Shown piece by piece: positions 51,072 to 63,773 of a DNA stretch of 64,000 bases. The position numbers were made by a program, and so were the translations under genes. The notes beneath the pieces were generated by a model that had not been told where the DNA came from, ran no database searches, and saw only the letters and a list, made by a program, of their open reading frames with translations. Each line of letters starts with the position of its first letter. The stretch's first letter is position 1. This DNA is from Sordariomycetes sp. S80-01Y (taxonomy: Eukaryota; Ascomycota; Sordariomycetes), in NCBI GenBank assembly GCA_037042185.1, contig JAXQJY010000033.1, positions 682,001 to 746,000 on the forward strand. Direction: 5' to 3'.

Positions 51072-53328
51072 AGGACAACTCGGTAGTTCTGAGAAGCGTC
51101 ATCGATAGGAGCTGCATTCTGCGGGTCTGACTGTTTGCTGAGGTACGGCGCAGGGTGTTCGAGAAAGGGTTATGTACATCATGTACGGTATAGGTTGCCT
51201 GTTTGAAGCTAGCATTTACGAAGTTACAGATACACATATAATGCACAAGGCGCAGAGCAGCCTTCCTTCCACATCAAGTCCTGCTTCCTCTCTCGGCATA
51301 TCTACAGGCTAGCATGCGTTATAGGCACTACTGGGAGGCTAGCCTCCCCCGTAACGACGCTGCAGACCCAGCGACAGCGTGTTATGGTTATGAGTATGGA
51401 CCAGATAGCCCATGCTGTTTGGTGTCAGCTGGGGAATCGCGTGACCTCCCCTAACCCAGAATGCGCCCCGGGGCAATAGTTCGCCGGGACATCTGCGCAA
51501 CCAACTATAGCAACATCCTAAGGTCTAGCTTCGGACGTCTTCGAGGCTTTTGACCATAGAGCGGCCGACGTCACGCCGGTGAATATCACGAAAAGGGACA
51601 TGGCGCTGTCGAGCTGAAGGCCAACCCTCGACAGCTGACATCTTGGCTCAAGCCATCGTTGATCCATCGTCTGACGGCTCATGAGTCGCGTCGACAGCCG
51701 TCTCCGGGGGGGTTCTCCAACACGATGTTGCATGGACGGTCGCGATCGTCGCCACGCGCATCCCTCGGCAAAGCAGAACCCACGATGGACAATGTTGCAG
51801 TGGGCAGGGCCTCCAGGAGCATTAGTGGCGTGACATCCTTGGCTGGCTGGTGACTGATTCCGCGCTGCCAAGCGTGGCTTGTGTGTAGGGCGTCCATCCC
51901 ACAGCTTCCGGTGAAGACTCGAGGGGGCCAGACCAGCGTTACAGGGCGTCGCCGACGAGACGCTCGCGTTGTTCGGACTCATCAACAGGCTGCAGCTGCC
52001 TTGCTGGGGGGGAGAGCCAGCGGGAGTCCCGAGCGTTCGGGCGGTTGGGGAGTGGTACCGAGACTTGGCCTGACGACAAGTTGCATGTGTTATACCTGAC
52101 ACGAGGAATAACATCCCAAGTCATATCATGCACTACGGAAGCTTCCTTGCCCATCACCCTCGCGATTCGAGACAGCATGGTGTGGGGGGTTCCGTCCGGA
52201 TCGAGGCAGCCGTCAAGGCTCCCACGAGACAATCTCTACGAGCAGGTGTTGTGTGGCTGCACGCCATGACCCTAACGTGACGGCACGGAAGACACTAGTG
52301 TTCCTGGCCTGGACGGTGCAGTTGCAGTTGGTTCACGTGTGCTGGGCGCTGGCGACAGCCGTTCATGGAGATCTGCAGCTCAACTATCGAATTGCGGTAG
52401 CTCCTTGTAGACATTGCGCCGCCGCCATCGCCGGAGTCGCCCAGAGGTGAGTTCACTCGTGCGAAACGGTCCGGGAAGGACGGGCTCTGCAGGAAGATCA
52501 GCAATGTCTCGCATCAAGCTGCCAATCTTGCGCATCCCCAACGTCAATCGGCCGCGTGTCGTCCGTTTCGCCTCCCGAGCGCCGTCAATCTCGGGAAAGC
52601 TGCCTGCGGCATCTTGACGATAACATACATGCCAATTGAGGCGCCGGGTCGTCGGCGATAGATGACTGACAGCATTGACAGCAAGCCTGCCAATTGATGA
52701 GATCGCGGCCAGGACTTCCCTATAGGGTGGAAACTGCAGCAGCGCGGTGGACCGAGTGGTGGGCGTTTCAGACTTGTCAGCCGCAGCAGCGTGTCTTGAA
52801 AGGTTCGAGAAGTTCTCTCGGGTCTCACTCAAATCTGTGCAGGGATGGGCCCGGGAGGATCAAGCTAGGCCAGGGGTCTGGAGGGGGAAGACGGGGGGGT
52901 GAGCTGCAAACGGGGGTATATTCTCATGAAGGTATCTAAACGTAATGATGCTTCTAATCTAGGGCGCAAAGGTACCGCACACTCCGTAGCTACATGGCGC
53001 GCAAAAGTTTGTAAGGGAGAAATGAAAGGAAAGGGAGGAAAAGAAAGAAAACATGCTGAAACATGTTCGCCCGCCAATGGTCGTGTGCAGGGGTGGGCTG
53101 CGCAGGCTGGAACTGCGGGTTTCGTTATCGTGAAAGTTGGATCGTCAAGTGTGAAAAGACGCTGTCGCAATGGTGATGTGATGTGATGTGATGTTTGTGC
53201 TGGCCGTCAATCGTCTCAGGGCTTGGATGGTCGGGTGTATGTAGACATTATGAATAATGGACGTCGTATGCGTCCTGGTTTGGGGGCGGGTGGTACTGCA
53301 GTGGTCGCTTCTGCCGAGGCCTCATAGC
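51072..53328. other. 2.26-kb gene-poor region between convergent genes
   Basis: Lies between the 3' ends of the PX gene and the Uds1 gene. Many short overlapping ORFs on both strands, none with a domain, strong intron or coding-like composition. Contains a GTGAT microsatellite near its end. Could hold non-coding RNA or long 3'UTRs; nothing in the sequence decides. Confidence 0.5.
53172..53194. repeat. Short GTGAT pentanucleotide microsatellite
   Basis: About four to five copies of a GTGAT unit in a gene-poor region. Confidence 0.8.
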
Positions 53329-55631
53329 TCAGCCCTTGAATACGGCCTGCGTCAGGGTAGTCTCGCTAGCATTGGGCGAGTTGCAGCGCGATCGAGGATA
53401 GTCCTTGATGGGTGGTGGAGGGGCAGGTGGCGAGTCGAGCAAGCCGTTGTCTGAGCTGTGCTTCTTTGGGGGCGCCTCGATGGTGATCGTCGTCGTCTTG
53501 GTCAAGCCGTTCAGCATCTCGTGGCTGCGCTCACGGTTGAGCTGTCTGCGCTTCAGGTCGGGACCCTCCGCTTCCGTAGTCACGTCGTCCCAAGCAGGGT
53601 CCGCCACGGTGATGGTTTGGCTAATGCGGGTGAGTTCCTTTTCGACGTCGGCCAGTAGCATGGTAATGTCGTCGCCGGCGTAGATACGGATGCTTTCTAC
53701 GTCCCTGCTGCGAACCGACTCCGTTTCCGGGTTGGTTTGCTTTCCGCTAGCCTCGGCATCCTCCACAACGGGGTGCTCCAGGATGGTGCTGGGGACTTGG
53801 GCCACCACCCGCTGAGGGGAGGGCGAGTTGCTTCCCGTGCGTGACGACGACGGTGCGTGCTTGGTTGGCGATCGAGGCGGGGTTGAGATGTTGCAGAGGC
53901 CCGGGCTTTGCAACCCCATAGCCTGCTGAAGGGACTCGCTGGCGGCGGTCGTGGTGTCGCAGGTTTGGAGGATGGCGGCTGCGGCAACATGCTCTAGGAG
54001 CTTCTGGCGGACTCTGGTCCTGCGGTTCTCGGCCATCTCGAGCTTGGTGACCCAGTCGTCGATGGAGGCGTCCAGCTCGGCAAGCGCCTCTTCTTGCTTG
54101 AGCATGGAGTCACAAGTGAACCTGGCGACTCGTGGTGACCGTAGAGAGGCGCAGATCCTAGCATGCAGGTTGCGGCGACCAGCTCTCAGAGATGTGTAAG
54201 TCCTTCGAAGATAGTCGGTACGTTCGTCCAAGCGGCGGAGCTCCTGACTGAATGTAAGTCACAACTCCACAAAGCGGGTTTGTATTTCTCACCTTCGAAA
54301 GAGCTTCAACGTCTGAAGTCTTCAGGACTTCGAACCGCTCTGCTTGTCGATATGCGTGCTTGTAGACAGAAGCGACCTCCTCTGAGCCTAGGCAGGCGGA
54401 CGCATCCTTAGGCAAGAATCCCTTTGGCAACTCCTCGAAAGCTTGGCGCTCGGCACTCTTCTCCAGACTAGCTTCAGCAGCCTTGGGCTTTGTGACATCT
54501 TTGCGTTCATTCCTCTTACGCGGACGTCCCCTGTCCATGATGCTCCCCGATTCTGAAGCTCCTCTTCGATGATTGTGAGGCGTTACCAAGGGCTGACTGG
54601 CGGTGGGTTGCGGAGTCATAGATCGTCCATTCATCGTTGGCGTGATGGCGCGACCCTCCCATGGCTTCGGAGAGAATCTATGTGTCTCACCCGCCGGGGC
54701 GGAGATTGGGGTAGGCAGTGTCATTACGGAAGTTGCGTGGGTGCTTGACGTGTAGGGAGTGCTAAGGTCTGTCATCGAGGTAGAGGGCGTATAGGGGGTT
54801 CGCATGAGGGGAGAGTCTCCTGTCCTGCCGGCCTTTGAGGCCTCGTTCGGGACGCTGCCGGAACGGGCGTGGGTGATCGCTCGCTTCTGCAGTAGCTGCG
54901 GTGGTTTGGCTGCGCCTTGAGGGATGACCAGCGGCGCAAGGCGTCTGGGGGACACGGACGAGCCCGGCTTCGGGGAGTCACTTCTGAAGCTCTCCTCAAT
55001 AGCCGTCGTTAACGAGTCTTGATCTTGCTCTGTTGTGTCCAGGTCCAAGAAGCTGTCTACTGGCTGCTCCTTCCAGTCGTCGGCTGGGGCGCTGATGGAG
55101 CGTTCATGAAGAGGAGGGCGTCCCGGGATTGTGGCTGCGAGGAGGTTAGTTGCCTTGGACATCACAGCCTAGAGGAAACTTACGTGAGTCCATGGGAACT
55201 TCATGCACCGTTGTCATGGGTCCGAGCTCTGGGACGCTGACTTTACGGCGCCGGATAATGCTGTGCTGGCTGATTTTGTTCTTGAGCGAGGTTGTCGTTG
55301 TAGGCTTGTCAGCCTTTTCTTCCATCTGCGGCGGTGCCATGCCCGACGCTTTCTCAATATCGAGGGCTTTGCAGCTGTTGAGGACCGGCAACTGACGCTC
55401 GCGTGGGAAAAGCTGGTAACGCTTCGTCTGCGGCGGTTGTTGCTGCATCCTCCACGTAAAGGGTTGCTCGCCAGGAGTGATGAAGCCGGAGTTGCGCCTC
55501 GAAGACGTCGATACCTTCTCGACAGCTCTGTTCGAGCAAGCCGAGGCGGAGCGAGGATAGGGTGCTGGCGAGGCGGGCTTTGTTATAGAGCCGGAGTCAC
55601 CCTCAGCTATACAATTGACAATATGAGCCAT
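53329..55631 (-). CDS. Up-regulated-during-septation (Uds1) domain protein
   Basis: Predicted exons in coding order are 55631-55184, 55134-54293 and 54243-53329, giving 734 aa. The N-terminal ~380 residues are Ser/Pro/Thr-rich and likely disordered and phosphorylated. The Uds1 domain (about 385-500) includes LPKGFLPKDASACLGSEEV and the coiled-coil-like stretch LRRLDERTDYLRRTYTSLRA, crossing intron 2. The C-terminus is polar with PPAPPPP. Introns are 49 nt each, with GTAAGT/CTCGCAG and GTGAGA/AGTCAG. The domain was named for genes induced in septating fission yeast; a role in septation or cell polarity is inferred. Its start faces the 5.3-kb empty region. Confidence 0.88.
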
Positions 55632-58600
55632 GATGTCGCAGACTTGTGACCGGGAATCTGGATGCGACTTATTAATACCACCGTGGGCGATAGCCGCAAG
55701 AGTTGTGGCTCAGGGGTGCTCAAGTTACGCAACCCGGCGGCACGGTGAAACAAGTAGGTCTTCAGACGACCGCAGGATGGGAGGGCATCAATGTATCTTA
55801 AAGGAGGGCATTTGGTAGCTGTGCAAGTTCCTTGCCCACGTCCCCGAAATGGGGAAACGCCAAGTCCAGGTGTGGTGGGCACCGTTCAAACCGCTTATTG
55901 CTTTCGGAGCAAAGCTTCGGTCATAGTCGAGGCGATATAAGGCAGGGCAGCAAGGTTCCACCCGTCCCAGGGAGTCCCCGTGCGTCAGAAGAGGTGTAAT
56001 TAGGCTCTGCGATAGCCGTCACGGGCTTGACGGGTCACTGAATCTGCCATGTACGCACCCTTGCTGGAGCGGACGATCGTTGACCAGATGGTACTCGTTA
56101 AAGGCCAGCGAGTGTGGAACAGTCATGTCGTGGGGAGGGGGCTTGGGGGGGCAGCATGCACATGTGCTGTGAGGCGACAAGAAGGGAGTTGGAGAGGTAC
56201 CTCAGAGCCCGGGATGTCAGTTTGGCCCATGGCTCTGGAACATGACGCCCAGCCACCGCGGAACGCAGAGACGCCAGAAAAAAGAACTGTGGATAGTCGA
56301 CGCTGCCTCTTACAGCCAAGACCGCCGTTCGACAGCCCCAGACCCATGTCCATCGGGACCCTTGCTCGATAGAACAGGGGTGGGCCTGCACAGGATGAAA
56401 CCGCTCGGACCCTGGCTCAACGAGGTGAAGCTGCAAGGTACATTCTACCCCACCACAGCCGGAAGGGCCAATTCGAATCACCTGTCGACTGCCCGGCCAT
56501 CCGCAATGACGATGAGGAGACAAGATCTATGCAGAAGCGTTCGAGCGACCCATGCCTGCGGTGGGAGAAGACGCCTGCAGGGCGCTATACTAGGCGGCCG
56601 ATATGCTTGGTGAGCCGGGGAACGGGGATCGAGCACTCCCGCGGGCCTCATGGAAGGCCAGGCACGGTTGTAAGGGCAAAGTTATCGGTGCTAACAAGAA
56701 CTTGAAGCCACTCGGCCGGAGGGTGACCCAACAGACGGCCCAGAGGCCTGGCTGACTGTGCCCATGCTTTGAACGGTGGTCACTGGGTCTCATGGAGGGG
56801 ACTCCGCCTCCAGCATCCTTACAGGTAGACTCAAGGGGTTGTTGGGTCGAGCTCCCTCCTCTACGAACTGCTTGCGCTGGCCTCGTGCCATCGTTGCCCT
56901 GCAGAGCAGATCGCCACGACAGCTCCAAAGAGGGGTGTTGCAAGATAGCTGAGATGCCGCTTTGGTACGTACAATGGCAGGTTCTGCCTAGCGGCGCGGC
57001 TCGTATCTGTGCCGTGTCATGCTGGTGCGCATGCCAGTGTCAACACTGCCCTGCACTGGTGCCGTGAAGATTATCTCCATGTCGAGAGCGACAAGACGCG
57101 GCTGTGACTTCACACGTCCTGCTTGTGTCGAGGGGCATGCGAGAAGCGACAGAATCAGCAAGTCGCATGCGGCCATGCAGGGAGAGGCACAGGCCAGGTA
57201 GTTCGGTGGGTGATTCGGACCACTCGCACGGAGCAGCGGAATAAGAAATGTTGTACTCCGTAGCGCGGGTGGGCAGGACAAAACTAAATCCGGGCCACGA
57301 CCCGTTTCCCGCGTCCGATGCCATCGTGATTGGTAGTCACCCCGGCACGTCCCGCCGAAAACCGCTAACATCAGGGCGTTTCCCGACGACCTCGACCAGG
57401 TCCTCAGTTTTCCACGTTTCTGAGAGTCGTGATGCTCTCGCACCAAACCATCAGAGCCCAGCTGCTGTCTTCACCCACGACGCCAAGGCAACTTCGGCTA
57501 TATGAATGCAAGCAGTCTCATGACCTGCCTTGATCTGTTCGATTCGTCACCAGGCGCTGCAGATCGGTGCAACACAACCATCACGTCCCAAGGTAGACAC
57601 TGGCTGGGCTGCCGGCCATTCATCAGCCGAACGTCTCGCAGCACCCCGTCCAGATAAGACTGCTCCTCAAGGCTGCCTTCATCTTGTCTTCACCGGCCTG
57701 CCCGCCAAACCACCAGCCGCAGCTGCGGCAGCTCTGCATGTGCCGTTTCTTGGGTTGTGTTTCACCGTCGCGGATCCCTGCAATGCGCCATCGCCATCAC
57801 CACAGCGCCCAAGAACCTGATGTCAACCTTGAAAGCCATCGGCGCATTTCACCCACTCAGCATATGCAGATGGGCTTGCTCTAACAGCAGCAAGACCCCA
57901 CCACCACGAGACCAAAATCAACTGCCGGGAACGAGGCGATTCATGTCAGTGTTCCAGATCATGGTTCATCGCCCAGTCTCAGCTTGCTGTCCATCATCCG
58001 TGATATGCACCACTGTCACAACTTTGTATCACCTCTACGAGCATACATCCGAGAGTAGCACCTGCTGTCCCTGGACAATTCTAGAGAAAACAGCAGTATT
58101 TTCGATCAGCTGCCTCTGGCTGAGTGACTCTTGGCCAGACTTGGTCACATTGGCTTGGTGGCGTCTTCGAGGCGTCAGCTCTCTTCAACTGTGCAGATGG
58201 GCTTTTCCTAGGTCGGAAGTACTCTGGCAGCTCCCTGATACGCCCCTGCCGCCCACGATCGATTCTTGACATTCATCCTTTCGAAGTTAGTGCCGCGTCT
58301 GCCGACCCTGCTCGCCTCGTGGGTTCAAAGATGATCAGCGACTATGCGACTCATCCCCGACCTACCCACCTGTCTCTGACAACTCTAATGCCCTATTCCA
58401 AGATGAACCAGATGCGCGTATATGGGTCCATGAAAATTACTTTGCTGTGACCCCCATGTTTGCCGACGTCTCGCCTGCTTATCGCCGGATTCCGCTCAAC
58501 AGCCTGCACCAAGCTAATGCCTTTGGATCTGCAGAACAACAAATCCTCATCGCTTGGAGATTCCAGGATGTCCTCATTTTGCAACTCACGAAAAGTTCCC

Positions 58601-60965
58601 CGTCGCTTCCCGCGTCTTTTTGGCAAACGCCGATGACCCCAGAGTCTCGTCCGAAGAGTCACAGGAGCGATGATGCTGTCATGGCTGCCAGGGCTTCTCT
58701 CTAACCCTTGGAAAATGCGGGTGCATAGTCTGTTGAAGGGTATGATATATGCTGAGACATCTTGGCCTAGAGAAGTCGAATCCTCGTGAGAACCATGCCA
58801 ATTTCAGCAAGAGCGCTTTGCGAGGTTAGCACACTTGTGTATTCTCCTGCTGGTCCTCCCTAGACAGGAGCTTTGCCAGCCTCAGGGGCGAGGTTCCCAG
58901 CACATTGCCATCTGCCGTGATATCTCAGGAGGCTACGGTTATGTAACTAAGCCAGAGGCACCTATCAAACCGACCAAGCGCTGCAACGTCGGCTCGATCC
59001 GGCTCATACCGCGTCACTAGGCTCGTGGATTTTCTACGCACCATGCGTCGGGCAGCCACGTTGATTTCCTTCTGTCGGGGCAGCAATGATTACGAATATC
59101 TATTCGATCGGAGCACCGTACTTGGCGTTGCAAGTGTGGGTTCGGATACCCGCAGAGGGCTTCTCAGTGGATCTTAAAAAGCGCCGTGGGTAGCTCGGTG
59201 GGCGTCATGCACGCACGAACCTGAGACGGTGAGACTTCCGTGCCAATGGTTCAGCGGAACCCGGATGACATCCGCCGTCCTGGCCCAAATGTCATTACCT
59301 GGGATAGGGGACCAGGATCTTTCTGAGGTACACCGAACCGAACCCCACGTTGCGGGTATACCGTGATCATCTTCTATTATCGCAAATACGGTGCGGAACA
59401 AAGGTGCGTAGACTCCCTCAGCTGCGTTCTCCTGTTTCACCGCTACTCCCTCATTCACTGCCAAGACACCAAATGTTTGCGAACGACCTATTCTGCGGCC
59501 AAATGCGCAGCCCAAATGCCTAGAGGCGACCCAATGCGATTGCGCGCTCCTTGGCCGCAACTGACATTTCTGTGTCGACCCGGCAGTAGGACTATAACGA
59601 AGAAGTTGCAGTTTTCGGGCATTTCCCCGCCATTGCAGCGCAACCGCAGAGCACATGGCTAATCCATGACAATATCCGAAGCCAATTATGCGACGGCCAC
59701 GTTCCCGGTGCACCAGTCACTGCAGCAGTCTGCATGCGGTCGAAACCAGAGTGACGGACGTAAGTCCTCTGCTGTTGCCGTGTCACAATGCTGCTTGTAT
59801 TTCACATGTGCCTAAGCAACCTCGGGCTCAAACGCGGCAGCATGGGTCTAGAACAGCTCGACAGCAAAATCGTCAGGACACCAGGCTCCTGACCCTGTTT
59901 TCTTCAACGCACATTTTGGGATCACCGCAGAATCGGGATATGTGTGTCTCAGGACTTTCTCCGTCGGGCTGCAGCCTCTCTGTACGATCAACTGCCGAGC
60001 TCCCATGATCCCGTTCGTGCGAATCAGGAGGCTGGCCACCCCCCAGCCACCATCTGTACAAGACTTCAGACGAATGCGCGCAGGGTCCGAGATGGTGGGC
60101 AGCTGTTGTTTTGCGTGAGGCAAGTCACCTGCAGGACCCCCGGGGGTGACATCGGACAGGACCAGAACACGGGCCGCAGCAGATGAAGGTCGGAAACATT
60201 GGAGTTGCAAAATGCAGTGTTGCTTGCTTGGCATCACGACCTTTGACTGTATTGATGTCTGCGTGCGCGGGATGGGTGATTCTGTCCTGTGAGTCCCTAA
60301 TGCAAGCTGGAAAACATTATCCTGGACCAATGTTCCAGACCAAGTCGCTAAAAAGGGTTCCAAATTGGCGTATAGATCAAGATGGCTCCAATATCGATTA
60401 GTTACCAAATGCTCAAGTGTTCTGACGATAGTCAACCGACTCTCGCTGTGGTGGCTGTTCAGAAGGGCACAACTCCGCAAACAGGGTTGCCGCCTTGGTT
60501 CCGGCTGAAGCGAATGTCTTACTTCTCGGTCAGTTTTGGCCCTGTTCGCGTACTATTATCAAAGCCATTGAGCTATTTACATTGAATGAGGGCATCGCAG
60601 ACGTGAATGTCTCGTAATAATAAGATCTCCTCCTGGTGAAACATACGCACTCGTTATGGTTGTAACTAAGCCCCGAAACGTCCAGATCTAGGTTTCGAAT
60701 ATAGAGGATGAGCAGACCAGTTTTTAGCTTCCCCGGATGCCTTGAAAGCTCACCAGGCGACAAACCCAGTCAAGAGACGGAGAATGAGCGCAGCCTAGTT
60801 CACTTCTCAATGATGAGTCAGCATGTGAGAAATGGGGGGCACACGTGACGCTGTACCCAATTAGGCATGCGCCAGCACCAACCAGCTCCAGAAAGCAAAC
60901 AACGCCGCTGGTAGGAAAGGAACGGCTCGGCTCGGCTCAAACGGCATAACGACGTCAAAACGCTC
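55632..60965. other. 5.3-kb region without a convincing gene
   Basis: Lies between the divergent starts of the Uds1 gene and the aminopeptidase gene. Base composition is like the rest of the window, so this is not an AT-rich or RIP-degraded block. The longest frames (minus 60480-59848 and 59713-59174; plus 57757-58269) have random-looking composition, no domains, and no good intron signals joining them. No tRNA-like cloverleaf or tandem repeat was seen. It may be a long regulatory region, a long 5' leader or non-coding RNA. Confidence 0.5.
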
Positions 60966-62941
60966 ATGTCGCTGCTCTCCATCTTCAGGCGAGCGGTCTC
61001 TTCTCGAAAAACACCAATTCTCAGCAATTCTGCAAATCTCAGGCGCAGCTTCGCAACAGTCAACATGGCCGGCCAGCGAGACCCCAGCACCCTCTCCAAC
61101 TATGGCGCCTGGCGTACCAAACACGTCACCGCCAACTTCGACCTCGACTTTGAGGGCAAGAAGCTCAAGGGTGAGGTCATTTTGAAGTTGGAGAGTCAGA
61201 CGGAAAAGGAAAGCAAGGAGGTTATCCTTGATTCGCGGTCCGTCAGGGTTGATGGCGTCAAGGTCAACGAGAAGGAGACGACTTTTGAATTCAAGAACCA
61301 TGATGGACCTCTGGGGCAGCCTATGCATATCGCTGTTCCCGGGGGAGCAGCGAAGGGCGAGTTGATTGACTTGGCCATTGGACTTGAGACGACGGAGAAA
61401 TGTCAGGCTCTGCAGTGGTTGACGCCGCAGCAGACGTCGAACAAGAAGCACCCGTACATGTTCTCACAATGCCAAGCCATCAACGCCCGATCTATCTTCC
61501 CTTGTCAGGATACTCCGGATGTTAAGTCGACCTTCACATTCAACCTGACATCGACTCTACCCACCGTGGCCAGCGGTGTTCCTGTTGGTGACCACGAGCC
61601 TGCCCCCGGCACCAAGAAGCTGTACAAATTTGAGCAGAAGGTTCCTATCCCTGCATATCTCTTTGCTGTGGCTTCGGGTGACATCGTCACGGCACCCATC
61701 GGAGATCGCTCGGTGGTCGCTACCGGACCTGAAGAGATCAAGGCTTGTCAGTGGGAGCTGGAGAGGGACATGAACAAATTTATGGCCGTTGCCGAGAAGC
61801 TGGTGTTTCCGTACCGCTGGGGTGCCTACAATGTTCTCATCCTGCCTCCTAGCTTCCCATATGGTGGTATGGAGAACCCTATCTACACGTTCGCAACACC
61901 CACTATCATCAGCGGGGATAGGCAGAACGTGGATGTCATTGCCCATGAGTTGAGTCACAGCTGGAGCGGCAACCTTGTCTCGAACTCGAGCTGGGAGCAC
62001 TTGTGAGTGTTACATATTGCTTTGGCTTGTGGCCCGTAAACTGATGATCTCGCAGCTGGCTGAATGAGGGTTGGACGATGTACCTCGAACGCCGCATCCA
62101 GGCCGCCATCCACGGCGATGCTGAATTTGACTTCTCAGCCATCCTCGGCTGGAAAGCCTTGGAAGACGCCATGGAGCAATTCAAGGATATCCCCGAGTAC
62201 ACCAAGCTCATCATCAAGCATGACAATGTGGACCCTGAAGACGTTTACAGCCAAGTCGCCTACGAGAAGGGCTTCCACTTTGTCTACTACCTCGAGCGCG
62301 TTGTTGGCCGTGAACACTTTGATAAGTTCATCCCTCACTATTTCGAGAAGTGGTCCGGCAAGTCTTTGGACTCCTGGGAGTTCAGGGACACATTCTTGGA
62401 CTTCTTCAACAGTTATGGCAACGAGGAAATCAAGAAAGCCGTTGCTCAGATAGATTGGGAGGACAGGTACTATGCCACCGGACTGCCACCCAAGCCACAA
62501 TTTGACACCAGCTTGGTTGAGCAATGCTACAACCTGGCTGAGAAGTGGCAGGATGAGTCTTTCGAACCTAGCCCCAAGGACGTTGAGTCTTTCAATGGCA
62601 ATCAAAAGATTGTCTTTATGGACAAGCTCGAAGAAGGCAAGCCCCTCAGCGCCGAGCGAGCCAAGACACTGGGCAAGGTATACGACCTCAACACATCCCA
62701 GAACGTCGAGCTCAAGTCCGCGTTCTATCAAATTGCCATCAAGGCCAAGGACGAATCCAGTTACGCGGGCGCCGCTGATTTGCTTGGCCAGGTCGGTCGC
62801 ATGAAGTATGTCCGCCCTCTGTTCCGTGGGCTGAACAAGGTCGATCGTCAGCTTGCGCTGGACACGTTTGAAAAGAACAAGGAGTTCTACCACCCCATCT
62901 GCAAGGGCATGGTTGCGAAGGACCTCGGCATCAAGGAATAG
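60966..62941 (+). CDS. LAP2: Leukotriene A4 hydrolase-type aminopeptidase (M1 family)
   Basis: Exons 60966-62002 and 62056-62941, 640 aa. M1 metallopeptidase: exopeptidase motif GGMENP (300-305), zinc site HELSH (H327, H331) and the third ligand E350 in FWLNEGWTMYLERRI, exactly 19 residues after H331. The C-terminal helical domain carries KEFYHPICKGMV as in yeast Lap2/LTA4H. The enzyme removes N-terminal residues from peptides and has epoxide hydrolase activity in yeast. The first 33 residues are Arg/Ser-rich and acid-free (FRRAVSSRKTPILSNSANLR), like a mitochondrial presequence, and a second Met (residue 34, MAGQRDPS) sits where cytosolic homologues start. The intron (53 nt) splits the FWLNEG motif. 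Confidence 0.96.
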
Positions 62942-63034
62942 ATTCTCTGAGACTCAAGATAGTGGCCCGGAGAAATGGATAAAACAAGATGCTCGAACTA
63001 GAACCACATGTAGATCAGACCTGCACGTGTGACT

Positions 63035-63438
63035 TTACTCCAACCAAGCAGATCCCTTCATACTCTCGCTCCATTTCTGGCTCCCGGTTCTGGAGAATTG
63101 GTTCGCAGAGACGACTTCTTCCTTCCCAAAATTCCCATACAAATGAGGAAAGCCACCCTCCCACTTTGTGTTGGCTTCTACCTTCGAGAAGTCCAGCTTG
63201 AGAACCCACAGGTCGGCGACATGGCTGAAGAAGAGGTCGCAGGTTTTTGGAACCTGCTATCTTTAGTGCGTCAAACCCAAAGTGCTTTAGAGCGGTATAA
63301 TACCTGTTCGGCTGTACTCATATGCACAAAACCATCTGTCTGATCCAGCTCAGAGAGAGGGTACTCGGCGGGGAGAGGATCGGAGGGAGCCGTGGGGATG
63401 ATTTTGTAGACAAATCTGGGGGCGTCGTTGGTCGTCAT
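63035..63438 (-). CDS. DUF952-family protein
   Basis: Predicted exons in coding order are 63438-63304 and 63253-63035, giving 117 aa. The pattern FVYKIIP...DPLPAEYPLSELDQTDGFVHMSTAEQ, then LKLDFSKV and KWEGGFPHLYGN, is that of DUF952 (glutathione S-transferase-adjacent small proteins of unknown function). The His in FVHMS and the FPHLYG strand are the most conserved parts. The intron is 50 nt (GTATTA, a CTAAAG-like branch, GCAG). It lies divergently beside TEN1. Function unknown. Confidence 0.88.
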
Positions 63439-63773
63439 CTTGCTTAGGGAAATGATGGAACGAGTATGTATCCTCTGCTGTCAATGATGGGAACCTAGTT
63501 TTCTGCTCTGGTCGTTACGATGTGGAAAGTGTAGGAAACCAAAGTGGTGATGCAAAAGGGGGGTCATTACAGTGCGCGGCCGCAATAGCACGGTTCATTT
63601 CACTTTACTCAGTTAGTTCACGAAACGACCATTTGACATATCAACACTTCACCATCCAGTAACCGCGTTTATGAGGCAAATTGACATCAGACTGCACGCG
63701 CGCTGCAGCAATCAAGAATGATGTGAATCGTTTCCCATGAGAAAGACGACACTCGTTTATTGCCAAGCAAAAA
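63439..63773. promoter_or_regulatory. Divergent promoter between the DUF952 gene and TEN1
   Basis: 335 bp between divergent starts. No element recognised. Confidence 0.5.

Noticed and set aside
57757-58269. 170-codon plus-strand ORF in the gene desert
   Set aside because: No domain, no supporting intron signals, overlapping ORFs in other frames of similar quality.
59131-59160. T-arm-like sequence GGGTTCGGATACCC
   Set aside because: Stem is only 4 bp and no matching A box, anticodon arm or acceptor stem lies at the right distance, so it is not a tRNA.
59174-60480. Two long minus-strand ORFs (179 and 210 codons)
   Set aside because: Composition looks random; no recognisable motif and no clean join between them.
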